64,000 bases of DNA from Asparagopsis taxiformis (taxonomy: Eukaryota; Rhodophyta; Florideophyceae; Bonnemaisoniales; Bonnemaisoniaceae): positions 1-64,000 of the forward strand of contig JALQPE010002512.1 of NCBI GenBank assembly GCA_030407315.1, read 5' to 3'. A model generated the notes under the pieces. The model had not been told where the DNA came from and searched no databases. It saw only the letters and a list, made by a program, of their open reading frames with translations. Every line of letters starts with the position of its first letter. Positions within the stretch are counted from its first letter, which is position 1. Shown here in pieces: positions 22,969-33,212 of the stretch. A program made the position numbers and the translations under genes.

Positions 22969-23494
22969 TGTAACACTAACAGTCGGTGATCTCGCGGGCT
23001 CTCGCAGTTGCCATAATCAGGGATCTGATTGGTGCACATAAGGATATTTATTCCTAACTGTCTACCTACCCTAACTGTTTGGAGTAACTTAGACTAGTAT
23101 AAAACGCCTCTGGATTAGCCAGAGTGCTTAACCTTTTAGAGGTAACGTAAACTCACGTGGAATTTACGACTCCACTGAACAGTGTTTGCATTGCTCTATT
23201 CCATCCTTCTAGGACGAATTAGCTTTAGCTATACAGCTCGACGGGTTTCGCTCCATCAATAAGCACTTCGTGCGTGAGCACCCTCAACCTTCACCCGGTA
23301 TTACCGGCAAACCTTTAGGGGTATACTCGCTATTGGCGGTTGACGCAAGATTCGCTTGCTCTACCGCACTACCGAGGCTCGGGACACCTGTAGGGTGGTT
23401 TTGCCGCTTTGCGGATTTTCTACCTACTACAGAAAGGTACACCTCGAAGAACCCGGAGAAGGTTTGAATCATTGTCAATCCCATACGAAAGTGG
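22969..23494. repeat. Probable gypsy-type LTR and leader fragment
   Basis: The sequence begins TGTAACAC, a common start of gypsy-class LTRs. It carries a TATAAAA word near 23099 followed by several hundred bases without a gene. The other LTR is not in the window, and the right edge is masked by the solo copia LTR at 23495. Eight bases (22961-22968) separate it from copia copy 2, so the junction is not a simple insertion. Confidence 0.45.
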
Positions 23495-23980
23495 TGTTGA
23501 AACGAATTGGTCGCTTACCGAGCGTTTATTGAATCTGCGAGCTCACTACATTATTTGTATTCTCCCGAGGTGCGCCGGCGGTGCTAAGGACAGCCTGTTC
23601 ATGGCTGCTCCAGACAGACTGTCACTGACAGTCTGTCCTAGCAAGCACCCGCTGCCAATCTGGTACACGTGGGCTTCTCTATCATATCACCCACACGTGT
23701 ACACTTATCATAACATTTCCCTCTGCCATGATGGCAACCCATCCTGGCATTTCTAATTACTAATTGAAAGTATGAGAAACAAATTGAAACTTCAGACGCT
23801 ATTATCTCCATGAAGAAAGGTCGTAGAAGCTTCGGAGAAGTTGCTACCCGACTAATTCGGGCACGCTGAACACGATGAGATAGGTTTCGGAGCGTCTAGA
23901 GCACTCCTTCTAGGAGAAATCGAGGGTCAAAGTTTTAGCACGTAATTGAGCCCCTCAGGGCCAATTCCAGTGCTTCAACA
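23495..23980 (-). repeat. Solo copia LTR
   Basis: A complete LTR of the same copia family, TGTTGAAACG to CTTCAACA, in the opposite orientation to the adjacent copia copy 2. No internal region is attached, so it is a solo LTR from LTR-LTR recombination. The five flanking bases (AGTGG and CTATC) do not match, so the target duplication is not preserved. Confidence 0.88.
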
Positions 23981-23993
23981 CTATCCTCAGGAA

Positions 23994-25337
23994 ATGGTTA
24001 GTACCAACATCACAGGAGTGGCACCGGAGAAGGTGGTTGTCTATACGACGGTGGACTTGCCGAAAAGGGCGTTACGCATTAACGTTTTAAACCACCGAGA
24101 GGGTTCGACCGCGGAGCTGCCTCCTTATCGCAGGGATGGTGAATTCACCGAAGATGGTTATTACGGCTTGGAGCCTGACAGTTACTCTGACGGCGATCCC
24201 GATTCTTACAAGTATCAGCCTGTTGGCGAGGCATTTGTGCCGCGTCCGTGGTGGAATTCCGAGATGGGAGGCCCGAGCGGTCGCTCTCCTTATGCAGGAA
24301 GGAGCTTTGCTCCTGTCGCTCCCCTACCACCCGGTGGTTCTAATGACTTGTATGAAAGTTCGGTCCCAATGGATACCACGCCAACCGCGCCAGCCCCTCA
24401 GCCTGTCGCTGCTCCGTCATCCCAGATGGGTCCTACCGTAGAGGCGTTTCTAACGGCCGACAAGGGCTTTGAGCCATCCGTAAACGGTGATGACGGTACT
24501 CCGCGTCAGCCTCCCGCTGTGAACATCCTACGTGGGGAGTTATCCGGTCGGGAGTTGATGTCACTCCCGGAGGTGCGGCGGCTAGCCAATGAGATTGGTG
24601 ATGGTACGGTTACTTCCGTCTTCGTGTCGGCCAATGGCCGTTTCCTTGTGGATTCTGCGTTGGAGACGCTTGCGCTCACGTGCGCCACGTTGGCCAATCG
24701 CTATAAGCAGGGACGCGAGCAGCGTAATGCCGCCCGAGAGCGCCTCCGTGCGGAGCGAGGGCGACGCCGCGTGGCGGATAAGGAGATAGAGGCCGCACGC
24801 CTGGAAACCGCAGAGTTGCGTACCCGGATTGGGGAGTTGGAAGGCGAATTGGACGACGCTAGGCGTCTGCTGGAGCAAGCGGCTTCAGCCACGCGCGATA
24901 TTCCCGGAGAGGGTGGCGAAGAGGCGGCTCAGCCTGGTTACTCACGTCGTCGTGCCAGGTCTCCCGACGAGGGTCTTCCCGATCGCAATGTGCGCACTCG
25001 TCTTCATTCCCCTGAGGGTGCCGCTTTTGCTCGTAATCCTTTGCTTGCGCAATTGGATACCCGACTAGGGTCGCCTGAGTCGCCAGATGTTTCTCCGCGT
25101 TCCGCGTCCGTCCCTGGAGTTGGGTTACCCGCACCTGCGGTCGGGCCTTCACATGGCCCTGTGCCTGCCCGTCGTCGGGGTAGCGGTGCTATTCCGCAGC
25201 GCGGCTTGCGTCGCAATCCCACCTTCGCTAGGGTTCCACCCCGTCATCCTCGTCCATCGACGAACGTGCGTGCATTTGCCCCTACGGCACCCTCCGCATC
25301 CCAGCGGCCTCGGCCTTCGAGCCATTATCGTCGCTAG
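23994..25337 (+). CDS. Coiled-coil protein, possibly Gag of a gypsy-like element
   Basis: From the ATG at 23994 the frame encodes 447 aa. The N-terminal half is proline-, serine- and tyrosine-rich. Residues about 235-310 form an arginine/glutamate-rich heptad region (RERLRAERGRRRVADKE, then ELRTRIGELEGELDDARRLL). The tail is basic and proline-rich. No zinc knuckle, protease or RT follows. Its position behind a gypsy-like LTR start suggests a Gag-type ORF, but I do not recognise the family. The solo LTR sits just upstream of the start, so the original N-terminus or promoter may be disrupted. Confidence 0.5.
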   Translation: MVSTNITGVAPEKVVVYTTVDLPKRALRINVLNHREGSTAELPPYRRDGEFTEDGYYGLEPDSYSDGDPDSYKYQPVGEAFVPRPWWNSEMGGPSGRSPYAGRSFAPVAPLPPGGSNDLYESSVPMDTTPTAPAPQPVAAPSSQMGPTVEAFLTADKGFEPSVNGDDGTPRQPPAVNILRGELSGRELMSLPEVRRLANEIGDGTVTSVFVSANGRFLVDSALETLALTCATLANRYKQGREQRNAARERLRAERGRRRVADKEIEAARLETAELRTRIGELEGELDDARRLLEQAASATRDIPGEGGEEAAQPGYSRRRARSPDEGLPDRNVRTRLHSPEGAAFARNPLLAQLDTRLGSPESPDVSPRSASVPGVGLPAPAVGPSHGPVPARRRGSGAIPQRGLRRNPTFARVPPRHPRPSTNVRAFAPTAPSASQRPRPSSHYRR

Positions 25338-25509
25338 GGACAGGCAATTGCCTCCGCACAAACCTCTAAGGGTAGTTTGAATACGCTTTTGCGTTGCGCC
25401 TTCGTTCATCAGATAGTCTTGAGGCACCTCTGAGGTACATTAAAGATGCATCATCATGATGACGTATGGATTGTTTGTTGAAGAAGCCCTGTTAGCCAGA
25501 TTTTCATTT

Positions 25510-26361
25510 CACTACGGTGTTGAAAAGAGGGCCTCAGACAGTACGGTGAGACAGTGATTTTTACTGTCTGAGACAGTAAAAATCACTATGCGGCAAATGA
25601 AAATTAATGCCACACTTGGAGACAGTGATTTGCACTGTCTGGCAGACAGTACGGAACACTGTCTGCAGACAGTAAAAAACACTGTCTCACAGTACTGTCT
25701 GAGGCAGTGAATGGAGACAGTAAAAATTAATGATTTATTCAATAGTTGGATATGATGTAATTTACTGTACTGGGCAGTGTTGGCGGATAGTGTTTTGTAT
25801 TGGCCAAGGCAACATGGCCGGATAGTGAAATACGCTGCCTGGGACAATAGATGGAACCAACACGGTGCACTGTCCTGGGCAGTACCTGGAGACAGTGATT
25901 TTCACTGTCCTGGGCAACACCTGTAGACAGTACTTTGTGCTGCCCTGGGCAACACCTGTAGACAGCACTTTGTGCTGCCCTGGGCAACACCTGTAGACAG
26001 CACTTTGTGCTGCCCTGGGCAACACCTGTAGACAGTACTTTGTGCTGCCCTGGGCAGCATCTGGAGACAGTATTTCGTGCTGCCCTGGGCAGCACCTGTA
26101 GACAGTACTTTGTGCTGCCCTGGGCAGCATCTGGAGACAGTATTTCGTGCTGCCCTGGGCAGCACCTGTAGACAGTATTTTGTGCTGCCCTGGGCAGCAC
26201 CTGTAGACAATACTTTGTGCTGCCCTGGGCAGCACCTGGATACAGTGATTTCCACTGTCCTGGGCAGCACCTAGAGACAGTGTTTCGTGCTGCCCTGGGC
26301 AGCACCTGGAGACAGTATTTCGTGCTGCCTTGGGCAGCACCTGGAGACAGTAAAAGTAGTG
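25510..26361. mobile_element. Non-autonomous CACTA-type element with satellite
   Basis: The left end is CACTACGGTGTTGAAAAG, the typical CACTA terminus. Subterminal dyads of the ACAGTGATTTTTACTGT kind follow. The same left end begins at 59190 inside the methyltransferase gene, which supports a true element boundary. A candidate right end, AAAGTAGTG, lies at 26353-26361, but its flanking bases do not duplicate the left flank, so the right limit is uncertain. No transposase is encoded. Confidence 0.6.
25871..26360. repeat. 35-bp tandem satellite, 14 units
   Basis: The unit begins TGCCCTGGGCAGCACCTG and has an exact 35-base period over 14 copies with few changes. Since 35 is not a multiple of three and the unit lacks stops in some frames, it gives long repetitive open frames that are not genes. 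Confidence 0.95.
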
Positions 26362-28165
26362 TCCTGATATAGTAAAATTCGGTGTCTGGGAGTGGTGGAT
26401 GAGATGGAGCGTCATGCTGTCGTGGGCATCTTTTTGGGGTAGAGGAAGGCAGTTCTAGCGCTATGAGGATGGGGCATGGACGGTATTCATATGGGAATGG
26501 ACAGAATAGTACGGCTAGGAATTTTTATTTCGTAGTGACTATGAGCTAGCGAGAGGTATACGCGGTAGGATAGGTAGCAATCTAAGAGGGTGCGATATGG
26601 GAAGCTTCACTCCGGATTTGTTTATTTGCGCAGGCTACATTGAGAATAAACAATCCCTATGTTAAAAATGCTACTACAACTAACACTATTCCGACGAGTA
26701 AAACTAAAACTACTAGAAAAGTCTACAAATCTATAACCTGATTGAGCTGCATGAATAAGCTAGGAAATGAAGAGAAGAAGAAAAAATGATGTAGAGAAAG
26801 GAAACAAGTTAGTGACGTTGAATTGGAGAGGGAAATTGATGGTGATTAGGAGACTAACGTACCTTAACAAATACCATTGCATCCCAAATTGAGATATGTA
26901 CTCACAGGCAGAAAAGAAAAGAAAAGAAAAGTAGTGGAGAAGTGGTAAGAGAGAAAGATAAATGAAAGTAGAGGTGGAACACTCACCGACTGAAAACCTG
27001 AGAAAGAGAAAACGAATAGAAAACTGGGTTAGTGGCGTGAGTTGTGGAAACGTACCATCATGGTTCATATCCGTCGGAGACAAAGCAACAACTTTGGCCT
27101 TGGAAGCAGTATTGATGATCTACAACTTACGCTTTGGAAGCAGTATAGATGATCTATACAGCTTCCACGGCCAAGGTTGTTGCTTTGTTTCCGACGGATA
27201 TGAAGATGGAAACAGGGATTTCCAGAATCTGTTGTTTAAGTAGCACTCTGCGGGCGGAAATGACGTGTAGGAGAACAATAGAGGGATGAATTTGAAACGG
27301 AGCGGTGCGATGGGAGGCCCAGAAAAACGATACCTAGGGTGCGAATTATGCTTTGAAGCACATGACCTGGCAGAACAGGCGCAAAATTATTGTATCTTCT
27401 ACCGCCTTCTCTAGTCTATAATGACGTCATCACTACAGAAATATAGGATAAACACTAGCATATGGGGCCTAAAGGAAAGGGTGAGGCGAGGAGTAGGAAA
27501 AATGGCGCACTTTCCTGGACGAGGAGTCCGCGCTTCTAGTGATGATTTGGACGGTATATATCGATGACGTTATTGCATGCTCTGAGCACACTTGGCAGGC
27601 AGTCAAAGCAGGCCAGGTGGATGTGGGCGGCTAGGAAACAGCAGTGTGGGAGAAATTTTATAATTTTCATGTTGCAAGCGAGCAGTGAATCTGCATTGCA
27701 ATATATAAATTTATGCTAATTTAAGATATCACACCGAGTACGATTCAACGAGAGATCGTGCTTTCAACTTGTAAATAGGGCCGAAAATGTGGTATAGTAT
27801 ACGAGTAGGAAGTACGTGTATGAGAAAATCATATTCAGTATTAGTGCCTAGAGCATCACTGCAAAATAAACGGCCGTTTTCCGGAAATGGATACATCTTG
27901 GCTGGGTTTGTGGTTAGGGAATGCGATACAAGATAGCAAAACGATGTTGAGTCCGGATGAAATAGCAATCAATGTGCATAAAGCAATGAGCATAGGGCAA
28001 AGCATTGTGGTGAACCAGTTCATTGGATCGAATGAAAGCCTGGAAAGGTTTCGTAACGGTTAAAAGTAGTAGTACTGTATTGAGATAGTAGTCATGTCGT
28101 AGAAGTTTAGAGTTGTATTCTATGCAACAAAACTGAGCGAAGAAGAAAAGAACAAAAACGTCAAG
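26362..28165. other. Intergenic stretch upstream of element C
   Basis: No convincing gene. It contains a hairpin with 44-base arms at 27064-27107 and 27161-27204, and inside it two direct copies of TTGGAAGCAGTAT. A purine-rich run lies around 26900-27000. The last few hundred bases may include the left end and promoter of element C, which I cannot delimit. Confidence 0.5.
27064..27204. repeat. Hairpin with 44-base arms
   Basis: The arms start TTCATATCCGTCGGAGAC and end GTTTCCGACGGATATGAA. They pair with few mismatches around a 53-base loop containing a direct repeat. It could be a foldback MITE. Confidence 0.75.
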
Positions 28166-31100
28166 ATGGCTCCGAGACGGACTCCTATTCGAAAGAAAAC
28201 CACAAGTCGTAGGACAAAGGCGAGATTCGATTCACTCAATGTGGCCAGTCCCAGTAAACAGCTTCCTGGGAAACTGCAGGGAGAAATCCGCAGCAGTGAT
28301 GCAGCCTGCATGAACAAAGAAATCCCGAGAGGTAATGAGCTACGACGTGAGTGTGCCACAGATGACGTATTGGAGTCCCTAATCCCTATGGGTGACACAA
28401 TAGAAGGTTGTATTGATGTGTACAGCAACAACGATGAAGCTGGAAGTGACATCTGCGTAGCATCGAGCACGCTAATGGAATCGGAAGAAGCAACCGAACA
28501 AGGTTCTGATTCCATTTCAACTGGAGGCCCGATAGACCGAAATGCTGGGGATGAAGCATGTGGTGATTTCAAGGCATTACTACAATGGCCTGCGATGTAT
28601 GGGGCTCTTCAGCTGAGTGGAACTCAAAGAATGACAAGAGCCCACTATGAAGGTACCCTGTTCGGAATGAATTTCCGCAGAGATCCAAGTGAGCATGTCC
28701 CGTCGGACTCTGTGATGCGACAGAAGATACTACCATTCTTGAGGAAACACTGCTATGCAAAGAGCTGTGACATAGAGTTTCCGATAGACCTTCGAAAGAG
28801 CGGAGCAAGAGCTGCACAGCATCGAGGTGCAGTAGAAACCCGTGGAACAACAGATGACAGAGACAATTGTGGAGGAATGGCGAAAGTTCGTATTGTACTC
28901 CCAAGCACATGGGCTCTGAAAGATGTCCAGACTCGACCAATCTTTAAAGCATTCCGCAGTGATGCGAACAATCGAAGCTCGGAAGGAGAAAAATCAACCG
29001 CAGAGTGCAGCATTGAAGATTCGTTCATTGCAAAGTGCAGGAGGGGTGTTTTGAGCGACCCATTCGTTCGCACAGCAGTTGTTCCCATTGACAGCGATGG
29101 GAAAAAGGGTTTGAAGCACATTTATGTACCTGATGGAACAGCAATTCGAATCCGATGTCATCCAGGAGCTCGTCAGGTTGCCGTCATCGAAAGAGCAAAA
29201 GGGTTCAGGAAGAATGACAGAGATGGTGGGAAACCGAAGAGGAGAAGAGTGGCGGTTACGTCGTTGTGGGAACTTCATGCTAGGACCATAGTTACCTATG
29301 AGGCTCGACACGACGGTGAGCATGATGTGCATGTCGAAAAATATCTGCAGCCGCGAATGTCACATCTATTGGAATGGGAGAGGCAGCATGCTCTGCGAGT
29401 GATATCGCAATGTGTAATCGGAGCAGGAGCCAAGGGAAAAGGAACACGAGCTGGGGACGTGATAACCGTTCTATTACCAATTGGAATGGAAGAGGGTGAT
29501 ATTGTTCCACACGTCGTATTGGTGAACAGGTATTTCAAAGAGCAGGTCGGAGAAGCATCCACCATGTTACTTTGCTTTTCACCGGGCGCGAGCTTTGCTG
29601 AAGCCAGAAACCCGCCCGATAGACTAGGAAGCCCCAACTATGAAGAAATTCGTGTTTCAGGGGTGTTCTCGGATGGTTTCGGAGACCACAGGTCGCAATG
29701 GCACCCAGCGTCTCCGCGAGAAGATGCACCATGTTGGGGAAAGCTGGAGGATGGTCGAAACTACTTTGTTTACCGATTTCTCCTTTACACGGATGACTTT
29801 GAACCATTCACAAGCAGGAAGGGAAGTTTTGGTGGATGCTATATGTTACCTCTCAATCTACCGCCTCGGAAAAGGGGAAGCTACCAAGCGGTTCGAGTGA
29901 TTGGTTTGCCACCTCCGGGAGTGTCCACAAATTGTGTATTGCGATATATCGTTCAAGATATAGTGCGAGGAAGCACAGAGGGTTTCCCAACGAAAAATGC
30001 AGAGGGAGAAGATGTTGTGGTATTTCTAGACCCAGTGGGGAGCATTAGAGACTATCCTGCAGTTTCACATACCCTGGATGTTCTTGGACACACATCAAAC
30101 TCTCCGTGCCACATCTGCAGTTTCCGCAAATATGACCTGAGCAGTACTGGTGGCACGAAGAATGCATACACTTCGGTAGTGAACGGGCAAACATCGACGC
30201 ATGCCAGGAGCAAGTATCGGAATGCATCGACACGTAAGGATGCCACAGAAACCCAACTTCGCACTCTCGGACTGGCTGCAGAAGAAGGGGAAGATTTACC
30301 ATTTCATGTCCTGAGCACTTCCTTGGAAGCAGTGCAGGAAGAAGTACCGAAGACGGAAAACGGAGTTTCAGTTGTCCCAGCAATTTTTGACCCGTACCGT
30401 TCCGCAGTGATAGCACCTCACCATCTATTGTCTGGACTGGCACAAGATGTACTGAACGCTTGTATTTCAGCTGCCAGCCCACGAATTCGAGAGGTAGCTG
30501 AATTGCAAATTCTGGGCGCTCTGAAGAAGTTCAGGATGGGAAGGCAGAACCGTTTATTTGGAACCAACAATCTGCTTTCCATGAACATGAGTGACATATT
30601 CAGTGTGCTGCTGATAGCACCTATGGCATTCGAAAACGCAGCTCGAATGATGGATGGGAAAGGGGAAGGTCATCGTGAAAAATTTGATGGGGCCGTCAAA
30701 CTAGTAGTGATGTTTCAGAAGCTGGTTTCGTGTATTAGTTTCATGCCCGTATGGTGGAAAGACGGTCCACATGAAGTAGAGACGGCTGACGGAGAAGGTG
30801 GCAGGAATGAATACATTCTGGGAAGAACCGTAGACTACGTGGAGACGTTGAATGAGTATTGTCGGAGAGTGAAGGGAGCAGGAGCACATTTGGACAAGCC
30901 TATTGTTCATCGTCTTGTCGAGTTTTGTGTTCATACGCTTCCTGCCTACGGCTCTGTGAAGCACGTGCAGGAGCTTATATTCGAACGGATGCATCAGCCG
31001 CTGAAGAAAGGTGTGAGAATGTCCAATCACCAAAGCGAACAGCTTTCAGTGCTGGAATTAGTTCTTGCGGATGACTGGCAGACGAGAGTGGCCATTGTTT

Positions 31101-31969
31101 TGCGCGAAATCGGCATGGAGCCACAACATTGGTCCTCGTCCGAATGCTCTCAAATGGTCAACGTTCTTTCACAGGAGCTAGGGAGAGAAATAGATGTGGA
31201 AGACGAGGTAGTGAAAAACTGCTTCCAGGAACCGGTTCTCCAGCTTCTCTCCCAGCGTCGAGGAAAGATATTGTCGGCGGATGGTGAAATTGTGACGTGG
31301 AGAGGGCATGGAGGTATATCTATTGACGAGGTCAAGGAGTTCATGAATGGAAAATGTGATATGGCAGAGGGTGCTGTAGGTGTTTTCAAACGGTTCTTTA
31401 CCGAAAGGTACGGAAGCGGAACAAGCGGGTGTGGAAAGTATGCCGAATGGGTGAGAAGAGTTTCTAGAAGCACTACGACAGAGTGGGGAAGGAAAACAGT
31501 GCAGAGGTCTGGCTCTCTAGAATCAGGAGCTATCATCCATGCTGTTTGCCCTGAACAGAGGACATGTGAGGATGGTGCAACTTCACAAGCGATTCTGTAC
31601 CCGGCGTCTCGTCTCACATCAGAGATAATGCGGGGAAGAATTAATTATGAACCGCGGTTTTTTATTGTTCTAGCGTTCTTTATCCTGAGGAACGAGAGTG
31701 CGAGAGATGAGCAAGGTACAGCTTATGGAGTTTGCCTGGGTTTGCAAAAAACTGATGAAGGAGTGTTCAAGGTCGAAGAGAGGCGACGAACAGTAATTGT
31801 GGAGATGAGTGAGGGAGTCACTGAGGTGTTTGGTATGCACTATTGCAATGGGAGTGTATGCGAATATGATGAGAACATGAGGGAGGTAAGGCACGGACCC
31901 GGACTGCTGGAGGGTGGAGAGATATATGCACTATGTAGGCGAGACGGATTTCCACCGAGGGCTGCATGA
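28166..31969 (+). CDS. Element C transposase-like protein, intact
   Basis: A single uninterrupted frame from ATG at 28166 gives 1267 aa. The N-terminus is basic (RRTPIRKKTTSRR). The middle contains DPVGSIRDYPAVSHTLDVLGHTS followed by CHIC, and later HRLVEFCVHTLPAYG then ELIFERMHQPLKK. This order of a D-bearing segment, a Cys pair and an HR...E...H(Q)xxLK block resembles the core of Tnp2/CMC-like DDE transposases of fungi and oomycetes. I cannot fix the catalytic triad by eye. The C-terminal third (from about residue 960) is shared with the element B fragment at 18175-19187 and is of unknown role. A ParB-like gene follows in the same direction 1.24 kb downstream. A captured cellular gene is less likely because the same gene pair occurs in element B. 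Confidence 0.65.
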   Translation: MAPRRTPIRKKTTSRRTKARFDSLNVASPSKQLPGKLQGEIRSSDAACMNKEIPRGNELRRECATDDVLESLIPMGDTIEGCIDVYSNNDEAGSDICVASSTLMESEEATEQGSDSISTGGPIDRNAGDEACGDFKALLQWPAMYGALQLSGTQRMTRAHYEGTLFGMNFRRDPSEHVPSDSVMRQKILPFLRKHCYAKSCDIEFPIDLRKSGARAAQHRGAVETRGTTDDRDNCGGMAKVRIVLPSTWALKDVQTRPIFKAFRSDANNRSSEGEKSTAECSIEDSFIAKCRRGVLSDPFVRTAVVPIDSDGKKGLKHIYVPDGTAIRIRCHPGARQVAVIERAKGFRKNDRDGGKPKRRRVAVTSLWELHARTIVTYEARHDGEHDVHVEKYLQPRMSHLLEWERQHALRVISQCVIGAGAKGKGTRAGDVITVLLPIGMEEGDIVPHVVLVNRYFKEQVGEASTMLLCFSPGASFAEARNPPDRLGSPNYEEIRVSGVFSDGFGDHRSQWHPASPREDAPCWGKLEDGRNYFVYRFLLYTDDFEPFTSRKGSFGGCYMLPLNLPPRKRGSYQAVRVIGLPPPGVSTNCVLRYIVQDIVRGSTEGFPTKNAEGEDVVVFLDPVGSIRDYPAVSHTLDVLGHTSNSPCHICSFRKYDLSSTGGTKNAYTSVVNGQTSTHARSKYRNASTRKDATETQLRTLGLAAEEGEDLPFHVLSTSLEAVQEEVPKTENGVSVVPAIFDPYRSAVIAPHHLLSGLAQDVLNACISAASPRIREVAELQILGALKKFRMGRQNRLFGTNNLLSMNMSDIFSVLLIAPMAFENAARMMDGKGEGHREKFDGAVKLVVMFQKLVSCISFMPVWWKDGPHEVETADGEGGRNEYILGRTVDYVETLNEYCRRVKGAGAHLDKPIVHRLVEFCVHTLPAYGSVKHVQELIFERMHQPLKKGVRMSNHQSEQLSVLELVLADDWQTRVAIVLREIGMEPQHWSSSECSQMVNVLSQELGREIDVEDEVVKNCFQEPVLQLLSQRRGKILSADGEIVTWRGHGGISIDEVKEFMNGKCDMAEGAVGVFKRFFTERYGSGTSGCGKYAEWVRRVSRSTTTEWGRKTVQRSGSLESGAIIHAVCPEQRTCEDGATSQAILYPASRLTSEIMRGRINYEPRFFIVLAFFILRNESARDEQGTAYGVCLGLQKTDEGVFKVEERRRTVIVEMSEGVTEVFGMHYCNGSVCEYDENMREVRHGPGLLEGGEIYALCRRDGFPPRAA

Positions 31970-33212
31970 TTTCTAGAGAAGAATAAAATGAATAACCAGA
32001 TGCATCACATATGAATTGTACACTCTAGGGGGATGGTGGATTGGTGCGAAGTAGTGGGGAGAGGATCTGAGAGGATGGAGGGAGGTATGCTTACAGCAAA
32101 GTCATCGTTACGATGACTTTGCTGTAAGAAAACGTTGCCATTACAGTGGCCAAGAATTTTTTACCGGGTAAAAAAATCGTGGCAGCTGTAATGATTTGCT
32201 TTCTTACAGCAAAGTCATCGTTACAATGACTTTGCTGTAAGGAACCGTTTCCTTGCAGTGGCCGAAGAATTTTTTACCGGGTAAAAATCGGCCACAATTT
32301 TTTACCCGGTAAAGAAATCATGGCTGCTGTAATGTTTTCTTTTCTTACAGCAAAGTCATCGTAACGATGACTTTGCTGTAAGAAAACGTTTCATTACAGC
32401 AAATTCATCGATTGTTAAGGTTAAGTAACCAACTTTAGGATGTCCAGAGGACCTGCTCGTTGTAAGGAATATTGATCAACTGACGAAGAGGAAGCATTTT
32501 GAATCGACTAGGGTAGGAACGCAATGAGATTTGGTATGCAAGAAAACTGAATCGCAGTAGTGAATAGGTAGTTGAAATGAATTCATATTGATGTTCTTTG
32601 GTGTATTGTCCATTGGAGCACATTGAAAACCATTTATATGATCACCGTTTAAATAGTCTATGAATCCTTTGCAGCCGAGTACGCCAATAGGAAGAAATTC
32701 AAGCAGTGGCCTGCACGGGAACCGTTTATTTGTGAGTAGCAAAAGTTAGTGTAGAAATGAATTTTTCACACTTGTAGGAGAGGTGGATCGTAGTAAATGT
32801 ATAAAACTCACGTAGAATCGATTGATAGGAATCAATAGTATGGAAGAAGAAGCGAGGTGGAGAGTGTGGATGAAATAGGTTGTTGGAATATGAATGATAA
32901 TTGACGTGGTGAGGTAAACGGGTTCGATTGCATTATATGCGCTAGAGGTACATACTATTAGGTGTAGATTGATGGAAAGGGCTAAACGCTTTGTGGAGGT
33001 ATCATGATCAGGTAGAGTCAGAGGTGCTGAGCGGGTGCTGCGTAAGGTTCATCAGGACTGAAGGTAGGTAGGGGATGTCTTGTCCGGACAGTATATGAGA
33101 GGAAGCTGAGAGACGGGAAGCGCACTCGGAGGTACCACAATTGTGGATTTCATCGTCTACACAACATTTGAACAGAGAACCGATTGAACGAACTGAGATT
33201 GCAGGGATTACA
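31970..33212. promoter_or_regulatory. Spacer between the element C genes with clustered palindromes
   Basis: No gene is seen. The first 450 bases carry three copies of a 37-base palindrome and three dyads with a TACCGGGTA or TACCCGGTA core (32157-32175, 32269-32288, 32297-32318). The rest (32400-33140) is A/T-rich and unremarkable. The ATG of the ParB-like gene is at 33213. Confidence 0.55.
32091..32381. repeat. Three 37-base palindromes
   Basis: Copies at 32091-32127, 32204-32240 and 32345-32381 have 17-base arms beginning TTACAGCAAAGTCATCG around a 3-base centre. The second copy has one mismatch. They alternate with the TACCSGGTA dyads. They could form cruciforms or bind a dimeric protein. 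Confidence 0.9.

Noticed and set aside
25871..26360. CRISPR-like array
   Set aside because: Units are contiguous without unique spacers and the context is eukaryotic transposons.
25739..26415. Three long repetitive open frames
   Set aside because: They are produced by the 35-bp satellite, which has no stops and a period not divisible by three.
28166..31969. Assignment to the KDZ transposase family
   Set aside because: The expected KDZ blocks (FHL-AH and GRTDGE-like) are not seen. The blocks present look closer to Tnp2/CMC-type proteins, so I kept the broader call.
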